This document shows positions 50,139-60,022 of a stretch of DNA of 64,000 nt, one piece after another (the stretch's first letter is position 1; the number at the start of each line of letters is the position of its first letter). Source of the stretch: Sphingomonas sp. H160509. Its GTDB lineage: Bacteria > Pseudomonadota > Alphaproteobacteria > Sphingomonadales > Sphingomonadaceae. The stretch covers positions 62,001-126,000 of the forward strand of contig NZ_JAMXSR020000004.1 of assembly GCF_024124765.2 (NCBI RefSeq), given 5' to 3'. The notes beneath the pieces are model-generated. The model made no database searches, was not told the origin of the DNA, and saw nothing but the letters and a program-made list of their open reading frames with translations. Both the position numbers and the translations under genes were made by a program.

Positions 50139-51719
50139 ATGCTCAAACTAACAGTCCTGCTATTCACCTGTGTCGCAACCGGCGTTGCTGCACAGGATGT
50201 TCCTGCGGCCGAGTCTCACGCTCCAGCAGAGCACGACGGGATGAACCATGGCGACATGGCTGCGCCTAAAACGCCTCAGATCATGCCGGGTTATGGCAAT
50301 GGCGGCTTCACGATCACCACCAAAGTGCCGCAGGCGCAGGCGTTCTTCACCAATGGGATGCAGCTTGCCCATGCTTTCGCCCATACTGCTGCGATCGCTG
50401 CAATGGCCGAGGCGGTCCGGCTAGATCCAGCCTGCGCCATGTGTCTGTGGGGCCAAGCTTGGGCGTCAGGCCCGACGATAAACTACGGTAAGACCGCCGA
50501 GGAGATTGCGCCGCTTGCCGAGATGGCTGTCAAGGCCGGCATGCTGGCAAAGACCGCGAGCACCGACCGCGAGAAGGCACTGATCCACGCGCTCCAGCTA
50601 CGGTACAACGATGGTGGCGGGAGCAAGCCGGGGGATCTTGCTTTTGCCAAGACAATGGCGACGCTCGCGGCACGCTATCCGGCCGACAACGAGATCGCGG
50701 TGATGGCGGCTGACGCCTGGCTGATGACTGAGGCGAAAACACCCGACGATTGGAAAATAAACGCCGAGCTTGCGATGCCGCTCCTCGAAGGCGTGCTGAA
50801 GCGCAACCCCGACGACACGCCGGCGATCCACTTCTACATTCACGCGACCGAGGCCGCCGGCGTGCCGGTGCTGGCAGAGCGGTATGCGGACAAACTCGCC
50901 GGGCTTGCGCCTAAGGCCAGTCACCTGATCCATATGCCAAGCCATACCTTCTACTGGGTCGGGCGCTATCAGGACGCGGCTAACGCCAATACCCGCGCGG
51001 TGGCGATTGGCGTCGAAAATGCGCGCGTGCTTGGATTGCCGCCCCCCGCCGGCGTTTGGGGTCTGCCTTATCACGTCCACAACGTGACCTATGGGCTGGG
51101 TGGTGCACTAGAAGCAGGCGACGCAAAGACGGCACTGGCATTAGGGCGCCCGCTCGTCGAGGTCTCGCAGGTCCGCCCGAAAGCTAGCCCGTTCAGCCAG
51201 GTGATCGCCGCTAGCGGTTATTTCGCGATGGCGCGGTTTTCTGAGCCGGCGGAGATCCTGGCGTTGCCGCAGCCCAAGCTGCTCACGCTGATCGCCGCTT
51301 GGCATTATGCCCGCGGCGAGGCTCTGGCGCGTAAGGGTGATGCTGCTGGCGTCCGCGTCGAGGCCGCGGCCATCCAGGGTACGACGGGCAAGTTGAGCGA
51401 CGACGACGGCTCGCGTCAGGCTCAGCAGCTTACGCTTATTGCCCGCAACGTCCTGACCGGACGCGCCGCGATGCTCGAACATCGCACGCCCGATGCGATT
51501 ATCGCGTTCCAGCAGGCAGCCGAGCTGCAGGAGGGTGTGGAGTTCTCGCTAATGACCGACCCGCCCGCTTGGTATTATCCCGTACGCCGCGACTTGGCCG
51601 CGGCGTTGCTGGCGGCTGGCGACACGGCCGGAGCGCGTAAGCAAGCCGAAGCAGCGTTGACGTATCGAACTAAGGACCCAGGCACGCTGGCTCTAATCAA
51701 GACGATACGTCGGAACTAG
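50139..51719 (+). CDS. Exported TPR-repeat protein
   Basis: 526 residues. GGGAGAAGGG precedes the ATG; the TTG three bases earlier is less likely. Signal peptide ends at AAQD. A short HDGMNHGDM stretch near residue 35 is His/Met-rich, as in copper-binding proteins. The rest is helical repeats of TPR type (NGMQLAHAFAHTAAIAAMAEAVRLDP; ARKQAEAALTYR). Conserved spots CAMCLWGQAWASGPTINYG and MPSHTFYWVGRY are typical of a large family of uncharacterised bacterial TPR proteins. Intact. Role unknown; metal handling is possible. Confidence 0.7.
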   Translation: MLKLTVLLFTCVATGVAAQDVPAAESHAPAEHDGMNHGDMAAPKTPQIMPGYGNGGFTITTKVPQAQAFFTNGMQLAHAFAHTAAIAAMAEAVRLDPACAMCLWGQAWASGPTINYGKTAEEIAPLAEMAVKAGMLAKTASTDREKALIHALQLRYNDGGGSKPGDLAFAKTMATLAARYPADNEIAVMAADAWLMTEAKTPDDWKINAELAMPLLEGVLKRNPDDTPAIHFYIHATEAAGVPVLAERYADKLAGLAPKASHLIHMPSHTFYWVGRYQDAANANTRAVAIGVENARVLGLPPPAGVWGLPYHVHNVTYGLGGALEAGDAKTALALGRPLVEVSQVRPKASPFSQVIAASGYFAMARFSEPAEILALPQPKLLTLIAAWHYARGEALARKGDAAGVRVEAAAIQGTTGKLSDDDGSRQAQQLTLIARNVLTGRAAMLEHRTPDAIIAFQQAAELQEGVEFSLMTDPPAWYYPVRRDLAAALLAAGDTAGARKQAEAALTYRTKDPGTLALIKTIRRN

Positions 51720-51775
51720 GCTGTCTACTTTTCATCACGTTCAGCCATGTCGTTGTCTCAGAAGCGGCGACATAC

Positions 51776-51806
51776 GCGACATCCAAAAGTCAGGATATTC
51801 GCGACA
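51776..51806. promoter_or_regulatory. GCGACA half-sites, res-like
   Basis: GCGACATCC faces GGATATTCGCGACA with a short spacer, and another CGGCGACATAC lies just before. Same half-site as at 35766-35817 and 48061-48088. Confidence 0.35.
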
Positions 51807-51856
51807 AACCGCCGATGAGGTAAAGGTTGGTCTCTGGCATAAGGATACAGCCTGCT

Positions 51857-52333
51857 TTACCAGTTGGTAATGATCCGCTCGGCTTCACGTGCGAGTTGCT
51901 TGAGCGTTGTCAGGTCCGGCGCCTCTTTATGAGCAATGGTGTCTGCTATACATAATGTACCCAGACCGTAACCGGCGCGATCGACCAGAGAAATGCCTAT
52001 ATAGAATCGAACGAATGGTGGAGCTGACACAGCAGAGAATCTTGAATATGTCTTATCTTTATGGGTATCTAGGATAACTAGCGGATCGCCAAGTTGTAGT
52101 ATGACTCGTTTGCAGATCAAACTAAAATGCGCATGTTCATCATCGTTTAGACCAATAGAGGTTACAAGCCTTTGATTATCTCCGCTTATTAACGAGATAA
52201 ACGTAATAGGACTTTTCATATTAGTATATGCATCAATTGTGATGCGCTGAAGCTCAGAGTCCCGATGGCTGACCACAGCCTCTGTCTTATTGAACCTGAC
52301 GAGATGCTTCGATCCGTTTTCAGGTGATTCCAT
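51857..52333 (-). CDS. GAF domain protein
   Basis: 158 residues forming one GAF domain: SPITFISLISGDNQRLVTSIG, then CKRVILQLGDPLVILD and VRFYIGISLVDRAGYGLGTLCIAD. This matches free-standing GAF sensors like those paired with cyclic-di-GMP or light signalling proteins, but no output domain is attached. It follows radC with a 2-base gap, so both are one operon. The lower GC of this gene compared with its neighbours suggests separate origin. Ligand unknown. Confidence 0.75.
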   Translation of the reverse strand: MESPENGSKHLVRFNKTEAVVSHRDSELQRITIDAYTNMKSPITFISLISGDNQRLVTSIGLNDDEHAHFSLICKRVILQLGDPLVILDTHKDKTYSRFSAVSAPPFVRFYIGISLVDRAGYGLGTLCIADTIAHKEAPDLTTLKQLAREAERIITNW

Positions 52334-52335
52334 GG

Positions 52336-53107
52336 TTACAGTTTCCCTGCTGTGCGCAGACTAATAGCTTTTTTACGGCCGACGATGACATGGTCTATGA
52401 GGACTATATCAAGTTGATCGCAGAGATCGGAAAGCCGCCGCGTGCACTTGATGTCATCCTCGCTAGGGCTTGGATCTCCACTGGGATGGTTATGCGCGAC
52501 GATGATGGAGGTGGCACCGAGCTCAATTGCACGTCCGACAATCTCTCGATTGTAAAAGGGGGGCGGAATTTACTGTTCCCACTGCCATCTCTTCATCCGC
52601 CAGCAACTCATTCCTAGGGTTTAGGTAAAGCGCCCTGACCCGTTCCCTCGTCTCGAACCCCATTTGAAATTTGAGATAGGTGAGAAGCGCAGACGATGTG
52701 CCTATGATTGGCCGGTCGGCCGCTGTGCCTCGGAGTGAAAGAGCGACTGCTGACCGACACCAGCTTACGGCGTTGATGATTGCATCATCAGCGCCGACAC
52801 GCCGCAAACGCGCGGACGAACCAGCAAGGACGGAAGCCAACGAGCCGAACTCGATCAAAAGAGCACGCGCGGTAGATGCCGGATCTAGTATTTTTGACGC
52901 GGATCCTTTGATGAGTTCCTCGATCGCCCGGCGCTCCTCACCGCGCGATGGCGGCTCCAGATGCCCAGAGCGAGGAGAAGAAGCACCGGATAGCTCGAAG
53001 CTTCCTCCATCACCTGGTAGCCAAGCCGCCACATGCCGGGGGTAGTCAGACGGGCAACATGAGCCGTCGTCGAAAGAAGATGTAGTGCAGCTGCGCACAG
53101 GACCCAT
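52336..53107 (-). CDS. radC: RadC-like JAB domain protein, one frameshift, start uncertain
   Basis: The JAB/MPN part reads NSAPFYNREIVGRAIELGA, then SIIVAHNHPSGDPSPSEDD with the metal-binding HxH...D motif, once one base is removed from G6 at 52558-52563. The N-terminal helical region (LIEFGSLASVLAG) is also RadC-like. No ATG, GTG or TTG lies between the 53107 ATG and the conserved part, and 53107 would mean a 220-base overlap with the next gene, so the real start may be hidden by another error. RadC-like proteins are common on mobile DNA; role unclear. Confidence 0.7.
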
Positions 53108-53376
53108 CCTTTTCCGCTCCGCACGCCAATGATCGCCAGTCCTGCTAGCAGGCCACAGTCGATCACCAGCAAGGAGCGCTCGAGACTGTAAAAGCGAGTT
53201 GCTGATGATGATCCAAGAACCACCGTCGCTAATGCCGCAGTCCAGCAGAGTGCCGCGACCGCTAGCTCAGGCTGTCTGAGATAACCGACTATCCCCAGTG
53301 CACGACCTCGGCCACGCCAAGCGAGAACCGAGAGCACAATTAGGATAGCCCAGAAACTCATGACGTAGAGGTCCAT
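52885..53376 (-). CDS. Small inner-membrane protein
   Basis: 163 residues with four or five hydrophobic helices (VMSFWAILIVLSVLAW, PELAVAALCWTAALATVV, VLLLLALGIWS) and a basic C-terminal tail (RSAGRSRNSSKDPRQKY) that overlaps the radC frame. No known family. The tail may be a wrong-frame artefact if a base is missing near 52970. Confidence 0.45.
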   Translation of the reverse strand: MDLYVMSFWAILIVLSVLAWRGRGRALGIVGYLRQPELAVAALCWTAALATVVLGSSSATRFYSLERSLLVIDCGLLAGLAIIGVRSGKGWVLCAAALHLLSTTAHVARLTTPGMWRLGYQVMEEASSYPVLLLLALGIWSRHRAVRSAGRSRNSSKDPRQKY

Positions 53377-53407
53377 GTGGGCGACCCATCATAGACCTCG
53401 CAAAGCG

Positions 53408-53764
53408 TCAATCGGCAGCAGCAGGAACTTGTGGTTCTAGTGCGGATATCCTGCTGCCAGGGGTGTTGGGCACGCAGGTGCTGGGTCCAAAGCCAGGTAC
53501 ATCGAAAACGCTTATTAATTCGGTCATTACCTGGTGTGCTTCTGCGATCTTTGACTGAGAAAGTAGCTGAAAGTTCAGACTATCGGCCATCAGTTGCATC
53601 GCCTCGATCGATCCCTTGTCCATGAAGACGCGAGCGTCGGTTCGCTCGCCCTGCATAGCGATCAGGCAGCTCAGTGTGTCGGTGATCCCTCGATTCGTGG
53701 AGCGCTCGGCAGTGATTACCGCCTTCTTCGTGTTTTGAACGTGTTCGATTGAGACGCGGGGCAT
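53408..53764 (-). CDS. Hypothetical protein
   Basis: 118 residues from MPRVSIEHVQNT; GGAG is 7 bases upstream. Soluble, helical (GSIEAMQLMADSLNFQLLSQSKIAEAHQVMTELI), no cysteine pair or motif except a late single Cys. Gap of 34 bases to the LuxR-type gene upstream in the same direction, so probably co-transcribed. Not recognised. Confidence 0.5.
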   Translation of the reverse strand: MPRVSIEHVQNTKKAVITAERSTNRGITDTLSCLIAMQGERTDARVFMDKGSIEAMQLMADSLNFQLLSQSKIAEAHQVMTELISVFDVPGFGPSTCVPNTPGSRISALEPQVPAAAD

Positions 53765-53798
53765 GACATTCTCCAAGCCCGCGGCGTGTGTCCGGGGC

Positions 53799-54398
53799 TT
53801 ACTCGTGGGGCCGTTCGAGGCTGTTTGCGATGCGCTGCGCGGAAGAGTCGTAAATCGCCGGAGCGGCGATCACGACGAGTGCAGCCAAAACAGCAATCGC
53901 GAGGATCAGGGCAAGCCGCCGCAACGCGACGTCTGAATCCTGGTCCTGCCCACCGGAAGCAGAGAGCCGTTCGTCATCAAAAACGAAAGTGGATCGCTGT
54001 TCCCGAACCTCGGCGGGGTGCGGCAACTCTGCGGTGGGAAAGGGCCGATTGGCTATTGGCATCGACTGTCTAGACATCGGATATGGGGGGACGAAATCCT
54101 TGGGCGAGCCCTGCTCGGCTCCTGCCAGATTGCGCTCTACCGTTACGGTACCCGCGCCGGCACTTATCGATTCAAACCGTCGTAGCTGGTCTGCGGCGGA
54201 CAATCGTGAGATGCCCCCGAGCTTCTTGCGTGCGGAGAAGACGTGCGAGTTCACCGTGGATGGCTTTATGCCGAGCTGGTGAGCGATTTCCTCGGCTTTG
54301 CACTCATGGTGGGCAAGCCGCAGGCAATTCCGCTCCATCGGCGTCAGCGAGTTGTACAGCATCTGGTCCATCGCTTGCTCGCCATGCTCCATCAACAT
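53799..54398 (-). CDS. LuxR-type HTH protein with C-terminal membrane anchor
   Basis: 199 residues. GerE/LuxR helix-turn-helix near 18-65 (LTPMERNCLRLAHHECKAEE, IAHQLGIKPSTVNSHVFSARKKLG), then a disordered linker and one strong membrane helix near 162-182 (LALILAIAVLAALVVIAA), leaving the HTH in the cytoplasm. There is no receiver or ligand domain. A membrane-tethered LuxR-type regulator of this small layout is seen in sphingomonads. Target and signal unknown. Intact. Confidence 0.75.
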   Translation of the reverse strand: MLMEHGEQAMDQMLYNSLTPMERNCLRLAHHECKAEEIAHQLGIKPSTVNSHVFSARKKLGGISRLSAADQLRRFESISAGAGTVTVERNLAGAEQGSPKDFVPPYPMSRQSMPIANRPFPTAELPHPAEVREQRSTFVFDDERLSASGGQDQDSDVALRRLALILAIAVLAALVVIAAPAIYDSSAQRIANSLERPHE

Positions 54399-54823
54399 CT
54401 CTGCCGCCAGTCTCAGCGAAACGTACCTGTCGGGTGTATTAAGCTAGGTCTGCTGACGACAGGCCTACGACTTGGCCCCCTGGAGGTCCATATGACGGGA
54501 GCGCATTATGGATTGGCACGGTAAGCGCCTGCCATGCTGAGTGAACTGGCGGTTGCGGGATTTTGCCTCGCATAGACAATTTGGGCGCGACCAACGAAGT
54601 CGCCTACCGCTGGCGACTGCCGACCCGCGTTGCCAAAATCGCTCGGCCCGATCCCCACACAAAAAGCGTCATTTCGGCTCTGAAAACGCTTGGACATTGG
54701 TTTGTAAGGAACAGCACGATTCAGTCTGTCAATAGATGCAATGTATTGAAAATATTTATGCTATGACCCGATTCGGTTCAGTTATCGGCGTACCAGCTAT
54801 CGCTCCTAGGGGAGTTTTTAGTC
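54399..54823. other. Intergenic, nothing recognised
   Basis: About 425 bases between divergent genes, with AT-rich parts near 54720-54770 that could be promoters. No coding frame found convincing. Confidence 0.35.
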
Positions 54824-55069
54824 ATGCCCTCTTTTGAAGACTCTGCACGACGAGAGCGCGAGTATATCGCAGCTCAACTTCATATTACTGTCTCGGAATT
54901 GGCTCGATATCCCTATTGCGCAGGTGTTGAAAGCGTGCGCGGTAAGGTCGCACTTATGATACATTGGCTAGACGATACCCCCGATGGCGTCATCCGAGAT
55001 GGGAGTATGCGGGGGATCATTCATCACCGATATCGAACTACCAACGTGGCGGTAAAAGATACTGAATAA
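54824..55069 (+). CDS. 81-residue hypothetical protein
   Basis: GGGGAG about 10 bases before ATG. Soluble and helical at the N-terminus (SFEDSARREREYIAAQLHI) with a later WLDDTPDGVIRDGSMRGII. Not recognised. AT-richer than average here. Confidence 0.45.
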   Translation: MPSFEDSARREREYIAAQLHITVSELARYPYCAGVESVRGKVALMIHWLDDTPDGVIRDGSMRGIIHHRYRTTNVAVKDTE

Positions 55070-55379
55070 TATTACTAATCATCAACTTTCAGAATGGCGG
55101 GTAATTTTATTACTGGAGGGGCCCTTAGGGACCGAAGCTCTTCTTGAACTACTAGCATGGTAATGCTGGGACTGCTGCCCGGCTAAATTAACTTACGAAA
55201 ACAGCTTCTGCATTCAGCTTAAGCGCCGGAGTAAACGCGGCCAACGTCTCAAATAGCGGTCATGAGCGACTTTCCGGGTTCGTTTTATGCGTCGACCCGA
55301 GTTAGCTAATTTCGCACAATCTGAGATTGTCAGATACCAATCAAGTACCTAGATGCGCCTTCTGAATTGGAGGCGTTTT
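55070..55379. other. Intergenic upstream of the MucR-type gene
   Basis: 310 bases, AT-rich in parts. MucR/Ros regulators usually bind AT-rich DNA at their own promoter, so this region may hold such sites; none was assigned. Confidence 0.35.
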
Positions 55380-55881
55380 ATGTCTGACACTACCCTCGAC
55401 CTTAACCCCCGTTGAACTCGCCATCGAGTTGACGATCGCCTGGCTGGCTAACCCCAATACGCGTACCAATGCTGACGATGTTCCAGCCTTCTTGAACAAA
55501 ATGTATCAAACTGTTTCGGTGCTGGTCGGCGGAAACGCTACGGCTGCTGAGCCCGAGGCACCTGCTCAAGAATACACCCCGGCCGTGACGGCTCGTAAGT
55601 CGCTTGCCAGTCCCGATCACATCATCAGCATGATCGATGGCAAGCCGTACAAGACGCTGCGTCGTCATCTCGCGACTAATGGCATGACGCCAATGGAGTA
55701 TCGCGAGCGTTATGGCCTGAAGGCTGATTACCCCATGGTCGCTCCTACCTATTCGGAAGCGCGCCGTACCATGGCTAAGAGCATCGGGCTGGGTCGCAAG
55801 CCCGGCCAGACGAATATAGCTATGGCAGACGCCAAGCCGGCTCCGCGCAAGCGCAAGGCCGAAGAGGCCGCAGTGGAATAA
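55380..55881 (+). CDS. mucR: MucR/Ros family zinc-finger regulator, one frameshift
   Basis: About 166 residues. GGAGGCG lies 4 bases before ATG at 55380. After MSDTTLDLNP the frame stops, but removing one C from the run at 55406-55410 gives PVELAIELTIAWLANPN and joins the rest. The DNA-binding part SPDHIISMIDGKPYKTLRRHL, MTPMEYRERYGLKADYPMV is the Ros/MucR signature. The usual Cys2His2 positions are altered: the cysteines are absent, as in many MucR variants of this order. Such proteins repress surface and motility genes. Confidence 0.85.
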
Positions 55882-56016
55882 TTTTACGGGGCTGGCTTCC
55901 TCGAAACAGGGAGCCGGCCCTTCCAATAGTGCGGCACTGACTACTTTGGGCACCAATTTTTACAAACCTAACGAAGGTTTGCGCGTGCGCCGGGGTTCAA
56001 GCTATGACGCTCCGCC

Positions 56017-56187
56017 ATGCAAGGCATCGAGCGCATGACGGAGCGAAGCTTCGAGGCAGGGTTGGTCAGCAGTCGCACGGCTGAGGGCAGTTTTGACGAC
56101 TGCCCCTACGATGAATGGCTCGCTCCAAATCTAAGGCGCGCCTGGGTTTACGGCTGGGCATCCGGCAAAAAAGAGTCGCCCCTGTAG
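56017..56187 (+). CDS. RMF/CrpP-like small protein
   Basis: 56 residues from ATG 56017 (or 50 from 56035). FEAGLVSSRTAEGSFDDCPYD, then RRAWVYGWASG resembles the ribosome modulation factor fold: G.xAAxxG...CPY...(10)...RR.W..GW. RMF makes ribosomes dormant; CrpP-like relatives are small plasmid proteins. Too short for most gene finders. Family call is from pattern only. Confidence 0.5.
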   Translation: MQGIERMTERSFEAGLVSSRTAEGSFDDCPYDEWLAPNLRRAWVYGWASGKKESPL

Positions 56188-56417
56188 ACTGAAGCTGCGG
56201 CTCAGTTGACGGTGTATGCCGGTGGACAAGCCCCCCGCCGCAGCGTTTTAGACTCATGGCTTTCTGCGGTTGGGAAGTGCCGTCGCTTCCCGCTACGGAC
56301 GCCTATATGACTTCCCGTCGTGAGTAGCCCGGGCCCACCCCGTACCAAGGTTGACGGCTGATTCGAGGAGCAAACTCTTTCAACCGACCGCTCCGCAATC
56401 AGGTACTACTACACCGA
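56188..56417. other. Intergenic, nothing recognised
   Basis: 230 bases between the small RMF-like gene and the end of the GGDEF-EAL gene; no clear terminator. Confidence 0.3.
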
Positions 56418-58974
56418 TCAGTGTTGTAAAAAACGCCATCGTGTGAGTTCGGGAACGTCAGCCGCGGGCCGTGCAGCGCTGAAAAGGAAGCCTTGGCCAA
56501 AATTGCAGCCTGCGCTGCGCAGCAAAAGCGCTTGTTCTGCCGTCTCGATGCCCTCAGCCACGGTTTTCATTCTAAAACTTTTTGCGAGGCCAATTACGGC
56601 GTTCACTATCGGTGCGTCGCTCAAGTCCGCTAATAACGGCACAACGAACGACCGATCGATTTTTAGGACCGACACCGGAAATCGTTGGAGGTGCGACAGC
56701 GACGCGTAGCCGGTGCCAAAATCGTCAAGGGAAAGAGAAATGCCCGCCTGGCTTAACGTGGCCAAGGCCTCCTCCACGATATCGAGGTCTCGGCCGAGAA
56801 ACACTGACTCGACTATTTCGATCTCCACCATGGAAGCAGGTACACCCGCGGCGGCCAGGCGCCCAAGTAGCTCTTGGGCGAAGCCCGGACGGCACAGATC
56901 TACACCGGATGCGTTCAGTGAGACATGACCGAACCCGGTCCCGGACTGCAGCCAATGTCGCATGTCGTCGATCACTTGGCGGTGCATGGACGCACTGATC
57001 TGGCGGCCGAGATCGCGATCATCGAAGGCGGCCGCCAGTGTGTCAGGCGTTTGTATGCCCTGGGTGGGATGGTCCCAGCGCAGCAGCGCTTCGAAACCCA
57101 CCACATTACCTGTGACAAGGTCTATTTTGGGTTGATAGAAGGGTTTGATCAGCTCGGCGCTGAGAGCCTCACGGCCTACCGCGAGCATCGAAACGTGGCG
57201 CACAAGCTCGGCGCGCATCTCGGGCCTGAAATGGTGCAAGGAATTGCGACCACTAGCTTTCGCGTCATACAGCGCGAGGTCAGCGCTCCGAAGTAGCTCC
57301 TCACCGGTCGGGCCATGGAATGGGTAAATTGCCAGCCCGGCACTCACTTGGCATTCAATCGCGATATCGTCCACGTCTACTATGCCGTACAAGGCAAAGA
57401 ATACGTCATGTGCCTTCTGTTCGACCCCGACCTGATCAGCGTCCTGGAGCAGTACGGCAAACTCGTCGCCGCCTAGCCGCGCTGGCGTGCCAAATCGAAG
57501 GGCCCTCAATCTCCCAGCGATCCAGCGCAGCACGGCGTCGCCAGCAGCGTGACCGTATCGATCATTGATCAACTTGAACCGGTCGATGTCAAAGACGATC
57601 ACCGCTGTCGCACCGCCGTGCGCGGCAGTGTGCTGCAACGCAGCCTCGAGGCATTTCTGGAACGTGGCTCGGTTGGCAAGCTCGGTCAGTACGTCATGGC
57701 TGGCGCGCCACGCTACTTCCAACTCCGCCAGGCGCTGTTCGTGGACGTCTTCAGTCGTGCCGTACCAGCGCAGAACAGCGCCGGCGTCATCGCGCAAAGG
57801 AGCGCCGCGCGATCGTATCCATCTGAACGATCCGTCGTGTAGCATGAGGCGATAAATACAGTTGAGCGGCTGGCCAGTTGCGACACTATGCTCCCAGTTG
57901 CTCCGAAGCCGCATTACGTCGTCAACGTGGACGGCGCGAAAAAACCGTGTTCCTAACGCTTCCTTAGGTGGGCGCCCGGTCAGGCGCGTCCATGCCGACC
58001 CGACCTCGTTTAACGTGCCATCGCGTAAAGCGGTCCAGGCGATCTGCTCGCCCAGCTCAATTGTATAGCGGTATCGCTCCTCGCTCAGATGAAGCGCAGC
58101 CGCGGCACGGTTGCGTTCGGTGAAGTCCATCATCGCTCCCACCATACGGGTGGCTTTGCCGTTCTCATCTGTCACCAGGAACCCGCAGTCGACGATATCG
58201 GCATACCGCCCATCACCGCATTGGAAACGATAGCTTTCCCGCCATCGCTCGCCGGAACCAGCGTTAATTAACTTCTCGATGCTGGCAGAGACTCGGGCTC
58301 GGTCGTCGGGATGGATCTGCGCTTTCCACCAATCTCCATGATTTTTTTCGGGGCTGATGGGATGGCCGAGTTGGCTGAACATTGCCTCGCTCCAAGTCAA
58401 CAGACCCGTACCGAAGTCCCAGTCCCAAACCACGTCGTCCGTCGCCTTGGTGGCGAGGCGGTAGCGTTCCTCGCTCGCACGCAACCTGTCCGTTGCACAA
58501 CGTCTCTCGTCGCAATCCTCGGCCGTGCCGCACCATCTTAGGATCCGGCCGCGTCGCCCCCTTAGCGCTGTGGCGCGGAGGTGGAACCAGCGGTAATGGC
58601 CATTGGCCAGCCGGATGCGACATTCGATGTCCAGAGCACAGTCGCCCACGTTCGCCGTCCGCCAGGCTCGTTGGAGAGCCTCATGATCATCAGCATGGAC
58701 GGCGCTGCGCCAATCTGCGCGCAATAGCTCGTGCGGAGCAAACCCGAGCTTTTCAAGCCCGTGCGGACCCACATTCACGATGGTACCGTTTGGGAGCGCC
58801 ATCCAGGGGATAATGGGTCCAAACTCGACTAAGTACGCGTATTGCTCAGAACATTGCCCAATGGCGTCGAAACTTTCAGCCGTCGACCGGTCATCATGGA
58901 CTGAGAAGCGCTTTTTTGCGAACCATAGCTCGAGAGCGAGCCGCGGCGCGGTGCAACCGAACTTCGTCGCTCAT
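56418..58974 (-). CDS. PAS-GGDEF-EAL cyclic-di-GMP enzyme, one frameshift near the start
   Basis: About 851 residues after repair. Three PAS units (WRSAVHADDHEALQ; WWKAQIHPDDRARV; FFRAVHVDDVMRL) precede a GGDEF domain with intact RLGGDEFAV and an EAL domain with intact GFEALLRWDHP, plus NASGVDL and DDFGTGYASLSHLQRF. So both synthesis and breakdown of c-di-GMP are possible on sequence. The frame from 58802 lacks the first PAS part; the start at 58974 (MSDEVRLHRAA) reaches it if one T is removed from T6 at 58912-58917. It may link to biofilm control together with the amyloid locus. Confidence 0.9.
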
Positions 58975-59541
58975 CTGGAACCTGCCCCCTAGGAAAACAA
59001 ATTGGCACCGAGAATTAATAATTACCTATAGTAAACGCCTTTTTCGCTGGTCATTCTTAAAACTCAAGGTCTTTTTAAAGGCGGGTCGCGGTAAACAGAT
59101 TACAAGCGGCAATGCAAATATCAGAGTCATAGGGTATAATTGTACTGGAGACGACGCGAATATGGCCTCCTATTCGTGAGGTATGCAAAACCCCGACCAA
59201 CAACCAAATCAGCTTTTGAAGCCGAAGATGGAGCAAGCCCTTGGGCTTGCGGATGCTTTGATTTGACATTGGTCGGCACGTGGATATCGAGCAAAATAGA
59301 GGCTCTGTCTGCCTCAGATACGACCGATTTACCGCCGGGTTCTGGGAACGGACCATAAGCAGGGCGGTTTCTATAGCTGCTAGAAGCGTCCTGCCCTTTC
59401 GGGGGGAATGGCGGTGAAGGCTCGCAATGCTCTGTGGATCGGCAGGGCGTTTTAGTCATGATACGCGGAACAGACTTCAACACGTTCTGTTATCGTTATT
59501 ACCGTCAGGCTTTCCCCCCTTTAGTTCTGATGGTGTATAAA
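58975..59541. other. Intergenic, nothing recognised
   Basis: About 570 bases with only short open frames. Lower GC than surrounding genes. Confidence 0.35.
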
Positions 59542-59542
59542 G

Positions 59543-59579
59543 CGCCCCGTTGCCCCTCCGCAGCGGGGCGTTCTGTTTT
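59543..59579. terminator. Hairpin terminator, possibly bidirectional
   Basis: CGCCCCG (59543-59549) pairs with CGGGGCG (59564-59570); TTCTGTTTT follows on the plus strand and CTTTAT on the minus strand. It lies about 100 bases after the end of the reverse membrane gene. Confidence 0.5.
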
Positions 59580-59665
59580 CCACTTCTGCCAGCAAGGGAT
59601 CTTTGGTTGGCAAAAGTGTAAGCGAAACGACATCTTTTGCAATGTGGCGGTGATCGTTTCAATTT

Positions 59666-60022
59666 TTAAAATTCGATCCTGAATAGAAGATCGACGGCAG
59701 GGCTGAAGCAGAGCGGCACGGTAAGAACCACCACGAACATTAATAGGAAGTTGGTCATAAATGCGCCAGCCGAAGGGTAAACCAGCTTCCTCAAAAGCCC
59801 GCAGACCAGCGATATTGGCGCGGCGAATAATAAAGTGATTAATAGCGCCTACCCTAGACTGGCCACAGTATGCGTTTCAGGACAACCGGTTGAGCGATCG
59901 CACGCACCCAACACGTTATCCACCAGTACAATACCGCCAATGCCAGACGCAAGAAGCCCGACCGTAAGACAGCCAAATGGCAAAACCTTTCGTAGGTGGG
60001 GAAAGAGTGGTTCTTCGCACAT
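59666..60022 (-). pseudogene. Small three-helix membrane protein with in-frame amber codon
   Basis: 118 codons from MCEEPLFPHLRKV with three hydrophobic helices (FGCLTVGLLASGIGGIVLV; ALLITLLFAAPISLVCGLL; FLLMFVVVLTVPLCF) and four cysteines between the first two. A TAG at 59849-59851, directly before the second helix, interrupts it; TGG would restore it. No gene is called in standard frames because each half is short. Family unknown. Confidence 0.45.
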
